Shown: piece by piece, positions 9,188-18,819 of the stretch
Position numbering within the stretch: position 1 is the first letter of the stretch
How the letters are laid out: each line of letters starts with the position of its first letter
Source: Thermobacillus xylanilyticus
GTDB taxonomy: Bacteria > Bacillota > Bacilli > Paenibacillales > Paenibacillaceae
Direction of reading: 5' to 3'
NCBI RefSeq assembly: GCF_907165215.1
Contig: NZ_CAJRAY010000097.1
Coordinates: forward strand, 33,507 to 97,506
DNA: 64,000 nucleotides
Translations under genes and position numbers: made by a program
The notes under the pieces: model-generated
Seen by the model: only the letters and a program-made list of their open reading frames with translations
What the model was told of the DNA's origin: nothing
Databases searched by the model: none

Positions 9188-10276
9188 ATGAAGAGAAGGT
9201 TCAGCGTGCTCATCGTTCTGCTGCTCGGCATGGCGCTCATGGCCGCCGGCTGCGGAGGCGGCGGTTCCGGCGGCAGCGGCGGCGGGGAGGCCGGATTCGT
9301 CGGCATCTCGATGCCGACGAAGTCGTCGGAGCGATGGGTGCACGACGGCAACAACATGAAAGCCGAATTCGAGAAACGGGGCTACAAGGTCGATCTGCAA
9401 TACGCGGAAGACATCGTCGAGAACCAGGTTTCGCAGATCGAGAACATGATCACGAAAGGCGTGGACGTGCTGGTCATCGCCGCGATTGACGGAGAGTCGC
9501 TGACGAACGTCCTCGACAAGGCGAACAGCGAAGGCGTCAAAGTCATCGCCTACGACCGGCTGATCCGCAAGTCCGAACATGTCAGCTACTACGCCACCTT
9601 CGACAACTTCAAGGTCGGCGTGCTGCAGGCGTCCTACATCGAGCAGGCGCTCGGGCTGAAGGACGGCAAGGGACCGTTCAACATCGAACTGTTCGCCGGC
9701 TCGCCCGATGACAACAACGCCTATTTCTTCTTCGACGGCGCGATGAGCGTGCTGCAGCCGTACATCGACAACGGCCAGCTGGTCGTCCGGAGCGGCCAGA
9801 CGAACTTCGACCAGGTGGCGACCCTCCGCTGGGACGGCGCGACGGCGCAGGCGCGGATGGACAATCTGCTCAGCGCCCACTACACGACCGAGCGCGTGGA
9901 CGCGGTGCTGTCGCCGTATGACGGCATCAGCATCGGCATCATCTCGTCGCTGAAAGGCGTCGGGTACGGCTCCGAGGGCAAGCCGATGCCGGTCATTACG
10001 GGGCAGGATGCCGAGCTCGCGTCGGTCAAATCGATCATCGCCGGCGAGCAGACGTCGACCATTTTCAAGGACACCCGCGAACTGGCGAAGAAGGCGGCGG
10101 AGATGGCGGAAGCGGTGCTCAAGGGCGAAGAGCCGGAAGTGAACGATACGACGACCTACGACAACGGGGTGAAAGTGGTGCCTTCGTACCTGCTCGAACC
10201 CGTCTCCGTCGACAAGTCCAACTACAAGGAAGTGTTGATCGACAGCGGCTATTACACGGAGGATCAATTGCAATAA
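9188..10276 (+). CDS. ChvE-like multiple-sugar-binding lipoprotein
   Basis: Solute-binding component of a sugar ABC importer. A lipoprotein signal (charged MKRR, hydrophobic stretch, lipobox MAAGC with Cys near residue 21) is followed by a Gly/Ser linker and a ChvE/xylose-type fold with [24 protein letters not shown] and [13 protein letters not shown]. Start ATG 9188 follows AGGGGAAGGGGAAG. The ATPase and permease genes follow in the order ChvE-GguA-GguB. Close relatives bind glucose, galactose, xylose or arabinose; the exact sugar cannot be read from the sequence. Expression was presumably controlled by the kinase/regulator pair at 4.1-7.1 kb, whose regulator is now broken. Confidence 0.9.
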   Translation: MKRRFSVLIVLLLGMALMAAGCGGGGSGGSGGGEAGFVGISMPTKSSERWVHDGNNMKAEFEKRGYKVDLQYAEDIVENQVSQIENMITKGVDVLVIAAIDGESLTNVLDKANSEGVKVIAYDRLIRKSEHVSYYATFDNFKVGVLQASYIEQALGLKDGKGPFNIELFAGSPDDNNAYFFFDGAMSVLQPYIDNGQLVVRSGQTNFDQVATLRWDGATAQARMDNLLSAHYTTERVDAVLSPYDGISIGIISSLKGVGYGSEGKPMPVITGQDAELASVKSIIAGEQTSTIFKDTRELAKKAAEMAEAVLKGEEPEVNDTTTYDNGVKVVPSYLLEPVSVDKSNYKEVLIDSGYYTEDQLQ

Positions 10277-10312
10277 CCGCAACCGGTTGACTTTCGGAAT
10301 TCCGGCAGGGAG

Positions 10313-10353
10313 CGATTTCGCGGCGACCGTTACGGGGCGCGCCCGCGAAATCG
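10313..10353 (+). promoter_or_regulatory. Intercistronic stem-loop between binding-protein and ATPase genes
   Basis: CGATTTCGCGG (10313-10323) pairs perfectly with CCGCGAAATCG (10343-10353) across a 19-nt loop. There is no T-run. Its position right after the binding-protein gene suggests mRNA 3'-end protection or partial attenuation, giving more binding protein than ATPase. Confidence 0.6.
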
Positions 10354-10379
10354 TTTCCGCGAAGGAGAGAATCGGAACG

Positions 10380-11930
10380 ATGACAGACATCCTGCTGGAA
10401 ATGCGGGGCATCACGAAGACGTTTCCCGGCGTCAAGGCGCTCAGCAATGTCAACCTGAAGGTGCGGAAGGGCGAAATCCACGCGCTCATGGGCGAGAACG
10501 GCGCCGGGAAATCGACGCTCATGAAAGTGCTCAGCGGCATCTATCCGTACGGCACCTACGAAGGGGACGTGCTGTTCGAAGGCCGGCGTTGCCAGTTCCG
10601 GGACATCCGCGACAGCGAGCGGCTCGGCATTGTCATCATCCATCAGGAGCTGGCGCTCAGTCCGTATCTGTCGATCGCGGAGAACATTTTCCTCGGCAAC
10701 GAGCGCGCCCGGGGCGGCGTGATCGACTGGGGCGAGACGATCGCCCGCGCGCGGGAGCTGATGGACATGGTCGGGCTTGACGAATCGCCGAACACCCGCG
10801 TCATGGATCTCGGCGTGGGCAAGCAGCAGCTTGTCGAAATCGCCAAGGCGCTCAGCAAGAACGTCAAGCTGCTCATTCTGGACGAGCCGACCGCCGCCCT
10901 CAACGAACACGACAGCGAGAATCTGCTGCGGCTGCTTAAGACGTTCAAGGCGCGCGGGCTGACGTCGATTCTGATCTCCCACAAGCTGAACGAGATCGTC
11001 CAGGTGGCCGACGCCATCACGATCCTGCGGGACGGCGCGACGATCGAGACGCTCGACACCGCCCGGGACGAGATCACGGAAGACCGGATCATCAGGGGCA
11101 TGGTCGGGCGCGACCTGAAGCATCGCTATCCGGAGCGGGTCCCGAACATCGGCGAGACGATTTTCGAGGTGCGGAATTGGAACGTGTACCATCCCCTCCA
11201 GCCGGACCGCCGGGTGATCGAGGATGTGAGCTTCCATATCCGCCGGGGCGAAGTGGTGGGCATCGCCGGCCTGATGGGCGCCGGCCGGACGGAGCTGGCG
11301 ATGAGCCTGTTCGGCAAGGCGTACGGCAAGAAGATCAGCGGACAGATGCTGAAGAATGGCAAGCCGATCGACCTGCCCGACATTCCGGCCGCCATCCGGA
11401 ACGGCATTGCCTATGTGACCGAAGACCGGAAAAATCACGGCCTTATTCTGATCCAGGACATCAAGCGCAACACCACCCTCGGGAAGCTGCGGAAGGTCTC
11501 CCGGCACGGTGTGATTGACGAGAGGCGGGAAATCGTGGAAGCGGAGGGCTTCCGGCAGCGGCTGAACATCAAGACGCCGAGCATCCTGCAGACCACGATG
11601 AACCTGAGCGGCGGCAACCAGCAGAAAGTCGTGCTCAGCAAGTGGATTTTCACCGACCCGGACGTGCTCATCCTGGACGAACCGACCCGCGGGATCGACG
11701 TCGGCGCGAAGTACGAAATCTATACGATCATCAATCAGCTCGCCGGCGAGGGGAAGGGCATCCTGCTCATCTCGTCGGAGCTGCCGGAGCTGCTCGGCAT
11801 GTGCGACCGGATCTATGTCATGAGCGAGGGGCGCATGACCGGCGAGCTGACCCGGGCGGAAGCCACCCAGGAAAACATCATGCGACTCATGGCGCGAATG
11901 GAGGGCGACATCCGTGCAAACGGTCATTAA
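10380..11930 (+). CDS. mmsA: Sugar ABC transporter ATP-binding protein, two ATPase domains
   Basis: Cytoplasmic ATPase of the GguA/XylG/RbsA group, 516 residues with two tandem ABC domains. The first has [24 protein letters not shown] and [10 protein letters not shown]. The second starts with the degenerate loop [10 protein letters not shown] and ends with [14 protein letters not shown] and [11 protein letters not shown], as is usual in this family. ATG 10380 follows AAGGAGAG; a longer frame from 10287 lacks support. Its end overlaps the permease start by 17 nt, so the two are translationally coupled. Substrate range follows the ChvE-like lipoprotein upstream. Confidence 0.93.
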   Translation: MTDILLEMRGITKTFPGVKALSNVNLKVRKGEIHALMGENGAGKSTLMKVLSGIYPYGTYEGDVLFEGRRCQFRDIRDSERLGIVIIHQELALSPYLSIAENIFLGNERARGGVIDWGETIARARELMDMVGLDESPNTRVMDLGVGKQQLVEIAKALSKNVKLLILDEPTAALNEHDSENLLRLLKTFKARGLTSILISHKLNEIVQVADAITILRDGATIETLDTARDEITEDRIIRGMVGRDLKHRYPERVPNIGETIFEVRNWNVYHPLQPDRRVIEDVSFHIRRGEVVGIAGLMGAGRTELAMSLFGKAYGKKISGQMLKNGKPIDLPDIPAAIRNGIAYVTEDRKNHGLILIQDIKRNTTLGKLRKVSRHGVIDERREIVEAEGFRQRLNIKTPSILQTTMNLSGGNQQKVVLSKWIFTDPDVLILDEPTRGIDVGAKYEIYTIINQLAGEGKGILLISSELPELLGMCDRIYVMSEGRMTGELTRAEATQENIMRLMARMEGDIRANGH

Positions 11931-13077
11931 ACAGTTCAGGGCCAACATCCGGCAATACGGCATGCTGATCGCGCTGCTGCTCATCATGCTGCTGTTCCAG
12001 ATTCTGACGGGCGGCATTCTGCTGAAGCCGCTCAACGTGATCAACCTGATTCTGCAGAACAGCTACATTCTGGTGCTGGCCATCGGCATGGTGCTCGTGA
12101 TCATCAGCGGGCACATCGACCTGTCGGTCGGTTCCGTGGCGGCGTTCGTCGGCGCCGTGGCGGCCTTCATGATGGTCGAGCTGAACGTGCCGCTCGCCGC
12201 CGCGGTCGTCCTGTCGCTGCTGATGGGCGCGCTGATCGGGGCCTGGCAGGGTTTCTGGGTCGCCTACGTGCGGGTGCCGTCGTTCATCGTCACGCTGGCC
12301 GGTATGCTGATGTTCCGCGGGCTCACGATGCTGGTGCTCAAAGGGCAGTCCGTCGGGCCTTTTCCCGAAGCGTTCCGCGCTTTGAGCTCCGGATTCATCC
12401 CGGATTTTTCGGGCGGCGGCGGCCTGCATCTGCTCAGCCTCCTGATCGGCGCCCTGCTGTCGGCGCTGCTGATCGCGATCGGCTGGCGCAAGCGCCTGTC
12501 GGACATCCGGTATAATTTCGAGGTGCCGCCGCGGGGGTATTTTATCGCCCAGATGGTCATCCTGGCCGCGGCCCTCATGTTGTTCGTCTATGTGCTCGCC
12601 AGCTATGAAGGCATTCCGAACATCCTGATCGTGCTGCTTGTCCTCATCTTCGCATATACCTTCATCACCAACCGGACGGTCATCGGCCGGCACATCTACG
12701 CGATGGGCGGCAACGAGAAAGCGGCCATGCTGTCGGGCGTCAAGACGAAGCGGGTGTCGTTCTGGGTGTTCGTCAACATGGGCACGCTGGCGGCGCTGTC
12801 CGGCCTCATCTTCGCCGCCCGCCTGAACGCGGCCACGCCGAAGGCCGGCGTCAACTTTGAGCTGGACGCGATCGCGGCCTGCTTCATCGGCGGCGCCTCG
12901 ATGTCCGGCGGCGTCGGCACCGTGGTCGGCGCGGTCATCGGCGGCCTTGTGATGGGCGTCATGAACAACGGCATGTCGATCCTCGGCGTGGGCATCGACT
13001 GGCAGCAGGCGATCAAGGGGCTGGTGCTGCTGCTCGCCGTCGCCTTCGACATCTACAACCGAAACAAGTCGTCCTGA
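11914..13077 (+). CDS. mmsB: Sugar ABC transporter permease (GguB/XylH type)
   Basis: Integral membrane subunit of the BPD_transp_2 family, 387 residues with about ten hydrophobic segments. Conserved stretches include [14 protein letters not shown] near residue 65 and [16 protein letters not shown] near residue 125. The GTG start at 11914 lies inside the ATPase gene (17-nt overlap). It completes the ChvE-GguA-GguB importer; a terminator follows 27 bp after the stop. Confidence 0.92.
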   Translation: MQTVIKQFRANIRQYGMLIALLLIMLLFQILTGGILLKPLNVINLILQNSYILVLAIGMVLVIISGHIDLSVGSVAAFVGAVAAFMMVELNVPLAAAVVLSLLMGALIGAWQGFWVAYVRVPSFIVTLAGMLMFRGLTMLVLKGQSVGPFPEAFRALSSGFIPDFSGGGGLHLLSLLIGALLSALLIAIGWRKRLSDIRYNFEVPPRGYFIAQMVILAAALMLFVYVLASYEGIPNILIVLLVLIFAYTFITNRTVIGRHIYAMGGNEKAAMLSGVKTKRVSFWVFVNMGTLAALSGLIFAARLNAATPKAGVNFELDAIAACFIGGASMSGGVGTVVGAVIGGLVMGVMNNGMSILGVGIDWQQAIKGLVLLLAVAFDIYNRNKSS

Positions 13078-13104
13078 CAAGTTGAATCACGGCGGATCGA
13101 CAGG

Positions 13105-13137
13105 GCAGGCCTCCCGTTAAGGGAGGTCTGCTTGTTT
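13105..13137 (+). terminator. Terminator of sugar locus 1
   Basis: GCAGGCCTCCC (13105-13115) pairs with GGGAGGTCTGC (13121-13131) with one G.T wobble and a 5-nt loop, followed by TTGTTTT. Confidence 0.85.
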
Positions 13138-13154
13138 TGGCTCCCCAAGCTCCT

Positions 13155-13184
13155 TTCACAACGCGGCGGCAACTGTGTTACAAT
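13155..13184 (+). promoter_or_regulatory. Candidate sigma-A promoter for the HAD gene
   Basis: TTCACA (13155-13160), an 18-bp spacer and TACAAT (13179-13184), ending 28 bp before the start codon. It lies just after the preceding terminator. Confidence 0.55.
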
Positions 13185-13212
13185 AGCGAAAGAGCCTAGG
13201 AAGGAGACTGGT

Positions 13213-13962
13213 ATGGCGAACATACGACTGGTTGCGCTTGACATGGACGGCACACTGCTGAACGACCGCCAGGAGGTCAGCCCGCGCAATGCGGCGGCCA
13301 TCCGCCGGGCGCTCGATGCGGGCGTCATCGTCTGCTTCGCGACCGGCCGGGGCGTGCAGAACGTGCTTCCGTATGCGGAGCAGCTCGGCATGTCGACGCC
13401 GATGATCACGGTGAACGGCGGCGAGATCTGGCACCGGCCGCACGATCTGTACAAGCGGACGGCGATGGACGCGGCGGATGTGCTGCGCCTGCGCCGGCTG
13501 GCGCTGGATCACGGCGTCTGGTACTGGGCTTACGCGACGGACGGCGTCTACAACCGGGAGCGGTGGGTCGAGCCGGAGGAAGATGTCCAGCGCAAAGTGT
13601 GGCTGAAGTTCGGCTATTACGAAGAGAACGTGCGGCTTCTGGAGCAGATCCGGGCGACGGCGGAAAGCTGGGGCGGATTCGAAATCTCGAATTCGTCGCC
13701 CGTCAACATCGAGCTGAATCCGTCCGGCGTCTCCAAAGGCGCAGCGCTGCTGGAACTGTGCCGCCTGCTCGGCATCGATCCGTCCGAGACGGCCGCTGCC
13801 GGCGACAGTCTGAACGACCTGTCGATGATCCGCGCGGCAGGCCTCGGCGCAGCGATGGGAGGCGCGCAGCAGGCGGTCAAGGAAGCGGCCGGTATCGTGC
13901 TGCCCGGCAACAACGAAGACGGCATCGCGCATCTGATCGAACAATACGTGCTGGGAGGTTGA
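13213..13962 (+). CDS. Cof-type HAD-IIB family phosphatase
   Basis: A 249-residue haloacid-dehalogenase-type hydrolase. Motif I is LDMDGTLLND near residue 8, motif II lies around CFATGRG, and the late Lys/Asp motifs are GVSKGAALLEL and AAGDSLNDLSMI. These place it with the YitU/Cof sugar-phosphate or FMN phosphatases. ATG 13213 follows AAGGAG at ideal spacing; a longer frame begins inside the upstream terminator. A DUF456 gene follows after 6 bp and a ThuA-like gene after that, probably one operon. The substrate is unknown. Confidence 0.9.
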   Translation: MANIRLVALDMDGTLLNDRQEVSPRNAAAIRRALDAGVIVCFATGRGVQNVLPYAEQLGMSTPMITVNGGEIWHRPHDLYKRTAMDAADVLRLRRLALDHGVWYWAYATDGVYNRERWVEPEEDVQRKVWLKFGYYEENVRLLEQIRATAESWGGFEISNSSPVNIELNPSGVSKGAALLELCRLLGIDPSETAAAGDSLNDLSMIRAAGLGAAMGGAQQAVKEAAGIVLPGNNEDGIAHLIEQYVLGG

Positions 13963-13968
13963 TCCCGC

Positions 13969-14457
13969 ATGTGGCTGGATATTCTGGCCTGGATCATTGT
14001 CGTCGTGCTGTTCATCGTCGGCATGGCGGGCTCGGTCTACCCGATTCTGCCGGGCGCCCTCGCGATTTACGCCGCATTCTTCGTCTACGGATTCATGGTT
14101 TCGTTCGAGCCGTTCGGCTGGCTGTTCTGGACGATTCAGACGCTGATTGTCGCCGTGCTTTTCCTGGCGGATTACGCGGTGAACGCCTGGGGCGTGAAAC
14201 GGTACGGCGGCTCGCGTGCTTCCGTCGTCGGCAGCACGATCGGCGTGCTGGTCGGTCCTTTCGTCATTCCGGCGTTCGGGCTTGTCATCGGACCGTTCGC
14301 GGGCGCCGTCATCGGCGAGCTGTTGACCGGCTCCGATCTGGACCGCTCCGTGAAGGTCGGCTGGGGGTCGCTCGTCGGCCTGTTCACCAGCGTCGTCGTG
14401 AAAATCGCGCTGCAAGCGGTGATGATTCTGTTGTTCGCGCTGTGGTTGATTTTTTAA
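13969..14457 (+). CDS. DUF456 family membrane protein
   Basis: A 162-residue protein made almost entirely of hydrophobic segments (about four or five helices). It has the Gly-rich pattern of DUF456: SVYPILPGALAIY near residue 25, and later GGSRASVVGSTIGVLVGPFVIP with GPFAGAVIGEL. The function is unknown. It starts 6 bp after the HAD phosphatase and ends 22 bp before the ThuA-like gene, implying cotranscription. Confidence 0.85.
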   Translation: MWLDILAWIIVVVLFIVGMAGSVYPILPGALAIYAAFFVYGFMVSFEPFGWLFWTIQTLIVAVLFLADYAVNAWGVKRYGGSRASVVGSTIGVLVGPFVIPAFGLVIGPFAGAVIGELLTGSDLDRSVKVGWGSLVGLFTSVVVKIALQAVMILLFALWLIF

Positions 14458-14479
14458 ATGAAATGGAGGAGCCTGTGCA

Positions 14480-15199
14480 ATGATTCGCGTCACGGTATGG
14501 AATGAGTTTCTGCACGAGAAAGAGCATGAAGAGGTCATCAAAGTTTATCCGGACGGCATCCACAACGCGATTGCGCGGGGCATCGCGGAGGACGGCATCG
14601 CGGTGCGCACCGCCACGCTCGACCAGCCGGAACACGGCCTGACGGAAGAGGTGCTGAACGACACCGACGTGCTGATCTGGTGGGGCCATATGGGGCATGA
14701 CAAGGTCGATGACGCGATCGTCGACCGCGTCCATCAGAGGGTGCTGGACGGCATGGGACTCATCGTGCTGCACTCCGCACACTTCTCGAAAATTTTCCGC
14801 AAGCTGATGGGCACGTCGTGCGATCTGAAATGGCGCGAGGCGAACGAGAAGGAGCGTCTGTGGGTCGTCAATCCGGCGCACCCGATCGCGGCGGGACTGC
14901 CGGAGTACATCACGCTCGAACACGAGGAAATGTACGGCGAGCATTTCGATATTCCGGCGCCGGACGAGCTGATCTTCGTCAGCTGGTTCGAAGGCGGCGA
15001 AGTGTTCCGCAGCGGCTGCACGTTCTACCGCGGCCAAGGCCGGATCTTCTATTTCCGTCCCGGCCATGAGACGTATCCGACGTACCACAATCCGCAGATT
15101 CTGCAAGTCATCAAGAACGGCGTGCGCTGGGCGGCTCCCGCGGGCGCGGCGAAGCCGGTGCGCGGGAACGTCAAGCCGCTTGAGCCGATCAAAGGCTGA
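14480..15199 (+). CDS. ThuA-like domain protein
   Basis: A 239-residue protein of the ThuA (trehalose-utilisation) family, which has a class I glutamine-amidotransferase-like fold. Characteristic parts are [14 protein letters not shown] at the start, [14 protein letters not shown] near residue 60, [13 protein letters not shown] near residue 94 and [16 protein letters not shown] near residue 190. ThuA proteins are linked to the use of trehalose and related disaccharides, but the enzymatic role is unclear. ATG 14480 follows ATGGAGGAG. Confidence 0.9.
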   Translation: MIRVTVWNEFLHEKEHEEVIKVYPDGIHNAIARGIAEDGIAVRTATLDQPEHGLTEEVLNDTDVLIWWGHMGHDKVDDAIVDRVHQRVLDGMGLIVLHSAHFSKIFRKLMGTSCDLKWREANEKERLWVVNPAHPIAAGLPEYITLEHEEMYGEHFDIPAPDELIFVSWFEGGEVFRSGCTFYRGQGRIFYFRPGHETYPTYHNPQILQVIKNGVRWAAPAGAAKPVRGNVKPLEPIKG

Positions 15200-15240
15200 A
15201 CCTTGTCCGGCCGGCGGCCGGATCCGAAGGACTGGATAAC

Positions 15241-16857
15241 GTGAGCCTGAAGAAAGATTCTCTAATACGGGGCACGATCATTCTGGCTGCCGCCGCGCTC
15301 ATCGCCCGCTTCCTCGGCATCTTCCAGCGGGTTCCGCTCGATTACATGCTGACGGAAGCGGGCGGCGCCTATTTCACGGCGGCCAACAATATTTATCTGC
15401 TGCTCCTCGTGGTCGCGACGGCGGGCATTCCGAGCACGATCAGCAAGATGATCGCGGAGCGGCACGCGCAGGGACGGGTCGCGGAGGCGCGCGATATCTA
15501 CCGCGCCGCGCTCCTGTTCGGCATCGTGACGGGCGTCATCGTATCGGGCGCCCTGTTCGTATGCGCGCCGCTGCTTGCGCGGGACAACCCGGGCGCGGCG
15601 GCATCGATCCGCGCGATCGCGCCGGCGCTGCTCCTGTTTCCGGTCATTGCGATGATGCGCGGGTATTTCCAGGGGCGGCAGTATATGACGGCGGGCGGCG
15701 TCTCGCAGATCGTCGAGCAGATTCTGCGCGTCGTGACGAGTGTCGCGCTCGCGTTCGCGCTGCTCAGCTGGGGCTACGGCGACGAGCGGGTGGCCGCGGC
15801 GGCATCGGCGGGCACAATCTTCGGCGCCGTCGGCGCGTTCGCCGTCATGCTGGCCTACGCGGTGAAGCTGAGGCGGGCGGACGCCGCCGACCGCCGGCAT
15901 GCCGCCGCCGTGAGGCGCGGCGGCCGGAAGCTCCGGTACGGCGATATTTACCGCGAGATTTTCCGCTTGTCCGTGCCGATCGTGCTGACTTCGATGACGG
16001 TGCAGTTTTTCTATTATTTCGATACGCAATTTTTCTATCGGTTGACGGAATCGTACTACGGCACCCGCGAGCTGACGAACGCCGCGCTCGACATTCTCGG
16101 GATGAAGGCGCAGACGATCGCGGGCATTCCGCCGATTCTGGCCGTCGCGCTCAGCCAGTCGATCATCCCGGTCATCTCGTCGGCGTACGCGACGGGCAAC
16201 ATGCGGGAAGTGAGCCGGCAGGCGTCGCTCGTGCTGCGCATTGTCATCTTCACCGGCGTGCCGATCGCGCTGGCGCTGACCGCCGCCGCTCCCTCCGTCA
16301 CCGGGCTCTTGTATACGCCCGGCGGCAGCGGCGTCGTCGCCGCGCTGACGGCCGGCACGGTGCTGCAGATCGTCATGATGACAACGAACTCGACCCTGTT
16401 CGGCCTCGGCAAGCCGCGCCAGGCGATGTACCATACGCTTACCGGCATGGCGGTCAAGGCGGCGCTGAGCGCCGCTTTCGGCCCCGCGCTCGGCGTGTAC
16501 GGGCTCATCCTCGCGTCGACCGTCGGCTTCCTCTGGATCAGCTGGTTCAACGTGCTGTCGATCCGCAAAGTGGTGCCGATCTCCGTGCTCGGCTCGCGCT
16601 GGCTGCCGTACACGGGCGCCGTGCTGCTGGCGTCCGCCGCGGGGTTCGGCATTGACTTCGCCGGCCTGCGGCTGCTTGAGGATCTGCCGTTCAAGCTGGC
16701 CTGCCTCTTCACGGCGGCCGCATCCTGCGCCGCTTCCGCGGCGGCTTACCTCGTGTTCATGGTGCTGTTCGGCGCGGTGACCAGGGATGACGCGGCATCG
16801 TTCCCCGGGCCGTTGAAGAAGCTGTTTGCGCCGCTGCTCCGCATCCGGGCGCGCTAG
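15241..16857 (+). CDS. Polysaccharide flippase of the MurJ/SpoVB (MOP) superfamily
   Basis: A 538-residue polytopic membrane protein with about 14 hydrophobic segments. The opening KDSLIRGTIILAAAALIARFLG and the region GRVAEARDIYRAAL match the YtgP/SpoVB polysaccharide-biosynthesis branch of the MOP superfamily. Members flip lipid-linked cell-wall or cortex precursors or export polysaccharides. GTG 15241 is the likely start. Nearby envelope genes fit such a role, but I cannot separate SpoVB, YtgP and YkvU types by eye. Confidence 0.88.
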   Translation: MSLKKDSLIRGTIILAAAALIARFLGIFQRVPLDYMLTEAGGAYFTAANNIYLLLLVVATAGIPSTISKMIAERHAQGRVAEARDIYRAALLFGIVTGVIVSGALFVCAPLLARDNPGAAASIRAIAPALLLFPVIAMMRGYFQGRQYMTAGGVSQIVEQILRVVTSVALAFALLSWGYGDERVAAAASAGTIFGAVGAFAVMLAYAVKLRRADAADRRHAAAVRRGGRKLRYGDIYREIFRLSVPIVLTSMTVQFFYYFDTQFFYRLTESYYGTRELTNAALDILGMKAQTIAGIPPILAVALSQSIIPVISSAYATGNMREVSRQASLVLRIVIFTGVPIALALTAAAPSVTGLLYTPGGSGVVAALTAGTVLQIVMMTTNSTLFGLGKPRQAMYHTLTGMAVKAALSAAFGPALGVYGLILASTVGFLWISWFNVLSIRKVVPISVLGSRWLPYTGAVLLASAAGFGIDFAGLRLLEDLPFKLACLFTAAASCAASAAAYLVFMVLFGAVTRDDAASFPGPLKKLFAPLLRIRAR

Positions 16858-16961
16858 TGCGGAAGTCCTCCTCTTATTGCAGGATTCTGTCGTCTCCTTG
16901 TCGAATTTGGGAGAAAGTTCTTGCAATCCCAGAGACAGAAGAGAGGAGACGGGATGAAGGC

Positions 16962-18689
16962 ATGAGGAGATGGCTTGCGCTGGCGCTTTCGGCGCTGCTT
17001 CTGTTCACGTCAGGCTGCCAGGCCGTTCAGGGGATCGATCTGAACGGCATGATCAAGCAGTCGCACCAGGTGATATCGGCGGAAGGCAGCGTCACGTATG
17101 AAGTGGAGCTGGATTTAAGCAAGGAAGCGTTTGACGGGTTGTCCCGCTTTTTCGGGGAAGACGTTGCGCCGCTGCTCACCCATATAAAACTGGAGCTTGA
17201 CCACGTCAAGGTGCAGGACCCCTGGCATGTGCGTGCCCGCGGAACGCTGTACCTTGGCGATGTCGGAATCGGCTTTGCGATGCAGAGAGACGATTCGCTG
17301 CTCGTGCTGGAACCGGACGGCGCAAGCGCCCCGATCGTCCTGGATGCGGGCGGCGAGGAATTTCCCTTCGGGACCTACCACCCGTACGGGCTTTATGACC
17401 AAATCATTGAGTCGTACGATCCCGTGGGACTCTATTCATATGGACCCGCCGGTCTGTATGATCCATTCGATCTCTACAATCCTTTCAGGCTGCTCAATCC
17501 CCTTGGTCTGGACGGCACTCACATACCGGAAGAATATCAGCGCAGCCTGCTGGAATTGACGGGACAGGCCAAAATGATGGCCGATGATTACTGGATCAGG
17601 AATATGCCGAATATGCCCCGTTTGTCGGTTTCCCCGGACACTCCCGCGACGGTGGGCGGAGAGAAGCTTGCGCTTGACAGAATCAGCGTCCGGGTTGACC
17701 GGCTGGAGCTGTTCGATTGGACGAAACGGTATATCGAGGCGCTGATCGCGGATGAGTCGGGCGTCCGCGCGGTCTATCGAAAGATCGATCCCTTAGAAAT
17801 CGAGCTGTTCCGATTGCTCAAGGAGGCCGGCTTGCTCTCCGGATTTGAGGAGGAATCTTTCGAGTACGGGGAAGCGGAACTTGCCGACGCCGTTAAGGAA
17901 TTGATGGAAGAGCTGCGAATGAAGGCGGAGGAGCTTAGCGAGCCGGAGACGCCGGACCCCGAAACGGTTCGGTTGGCCAGGGACAGCCTTCTGGTCAGCG
18001 CCGATCTCTATGTCGACGATCAGCTCCGCATTCGCAAGCAGGAGATCGAGATTCGGTTCCGGCCGCCGGAAGCGCTTCATTCGCTGGTCTGGATAAATCC
18101 GTTCAGCGGATTGAACGGCATGCGCCTGGCATATTCCGCCGAATGGTGGAATATCAATGGCGACGTCGGGCTTGAGCCGCCGGACGATGCGATAGAAGCC
18201 GGGGTTACGCTTGAAGAGATGGCCGAATGGTCGATGGCGGACGGAATCCGGTTCATAGGACGGGATTCCGGACTGTTCGAGCTGATCTTCCGGCGCGGAA
18301 AAGCGGGCGTGCAGGAGCTGCAGTTGTACCTTGATGATGACAGGACGGCGCCGATTCCGACGCCGAACGGTTCGACGCTCGTGCCGCTGCGCCGTACGGC
18401 GGATGCGTTCGACGTCACCGTCCAGTACGATCCGCAGACGAGACGGCTTCTGCTGCACGATGACATCACCGGGACGGATATCGCGCTGACGGTCGGCAGC
18501 CGGCTGGCCGCGGTGAACGGCGAGACCGTCGAATGGTCATATCCGGTCATCACGGGCGCGGACGGCGCAGCCTACGTTCCCGGACGCGATCTGATGAAGG
18601 CGATCGGCGGCACGATTGCTTGGAGCAGCCAGTCGGACAGAAAAGTGCTGATCCTGAAACGCGATGCCGCGGAACTGGTGAGCATGTAG
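16962..18689 (+). CDS. Lipoprotein with copper-amine-oxidase-N-like domain and YxPxGLY insertion (paralogue 1)
   Basis: A 575-residue secreted lipoprotein: signal MRRWLALALSALLLFTSGC with lipobox Cys at residue 19, then a long acidic domain of unknown function. The C-terminal ~110 residues (from TAPIPTPNGSTLVPLRRTAD) look like a copper amine oxidase N-terminal-like domain, common in wall proteins of Paenibacillaceae. The next gene is a clear paralogue. Unlike it, this protein carries an insertion at about residues 136-183 with three Y-x-P-x-G-L-Y repeats (YHPYGLY, YDPVGLY, YGPAGLY) and a degenerate fourth. ATG 16962 is chosen because it begins the signal peptide. The role is unknown. Confidence 0.82.
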   Translation: MRRWLALALSALLLFTSGCQAVQGIDLNGMIKQSHQVISAEGSVTYEVELDLSKEAFDGLSRFFGEDVAPLLTHIKLELDHVKVQDPWHVRARGTLYLGDVGIGFAMQRDDSLLVLEPDGASAPIVLDAGGEEFPFGTYHPYGLYDQIIESYDPVGLYSYGPAGLYDPFDLYNPFRLLNPLGLDGTHIPEEYQRSLLELTGQAKMMADDYWIRNMPNMPRLSVSPDTPATVGGEKLALDRISVRVDRLELFDWTKRYIEALIADESGVRAVYRKIDPLEIELFRLLKEAGLLSGFEEESFEYGEAELADAVKELMEELRMKAEELSEPETPDPETVRLARDSLLVSADLYVDDQLRIRKQEIEIRFRPPEALHSLVWINPFSGLNGMRLAYSAEWWNINGDVGLEPPDDAIEAGVTLEEMAEWSMADGIRFIGRDSGLFELIFRRGKAGVQELQLYLDDDRTAPIPTPNGSTLVPLRRTADAFDVTVQYDPQTRRLLLHDDITGTDIALTVGSRLAAVNGETVEWSYPVITGADGAAYVPGRDLMKAIGGTIAWSSQSDRKVLILKRDAAELVSM

Positions 18690-18743
18690 TCCGTTGTTCG
18701 CATCGCCATAGCAGCACAAGCTTTCATTTTCATTACAGAAATC

Positions 18744-18772
18744 TATCAATTACAGTGCAATTATGGTAAAAT
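18744..18772 (+). promoter_or_regulatory. Possible promoter for lipoprotein paralogue 2
   Basis: TATCAA, a 17-bp spacer ending in TATGG (extended -10) and TAAAAT at 18767-18772, within an AT-rich gap between the two paralogues. The -35 match is poor. Confidence 0.35.
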
Positions 18773-18819
18773 ATTGATTGTTATTCATACATAAATATGA
18801 GAGGAGACGGAGTGAAGGC

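Noticed and set aside
10119..12044. Long minus-strand open frame opposite the first ATPase gene
   Set aside because: This is an antisense shadow of a well-supported GguA-like gene, with no ribosome site or family signature.
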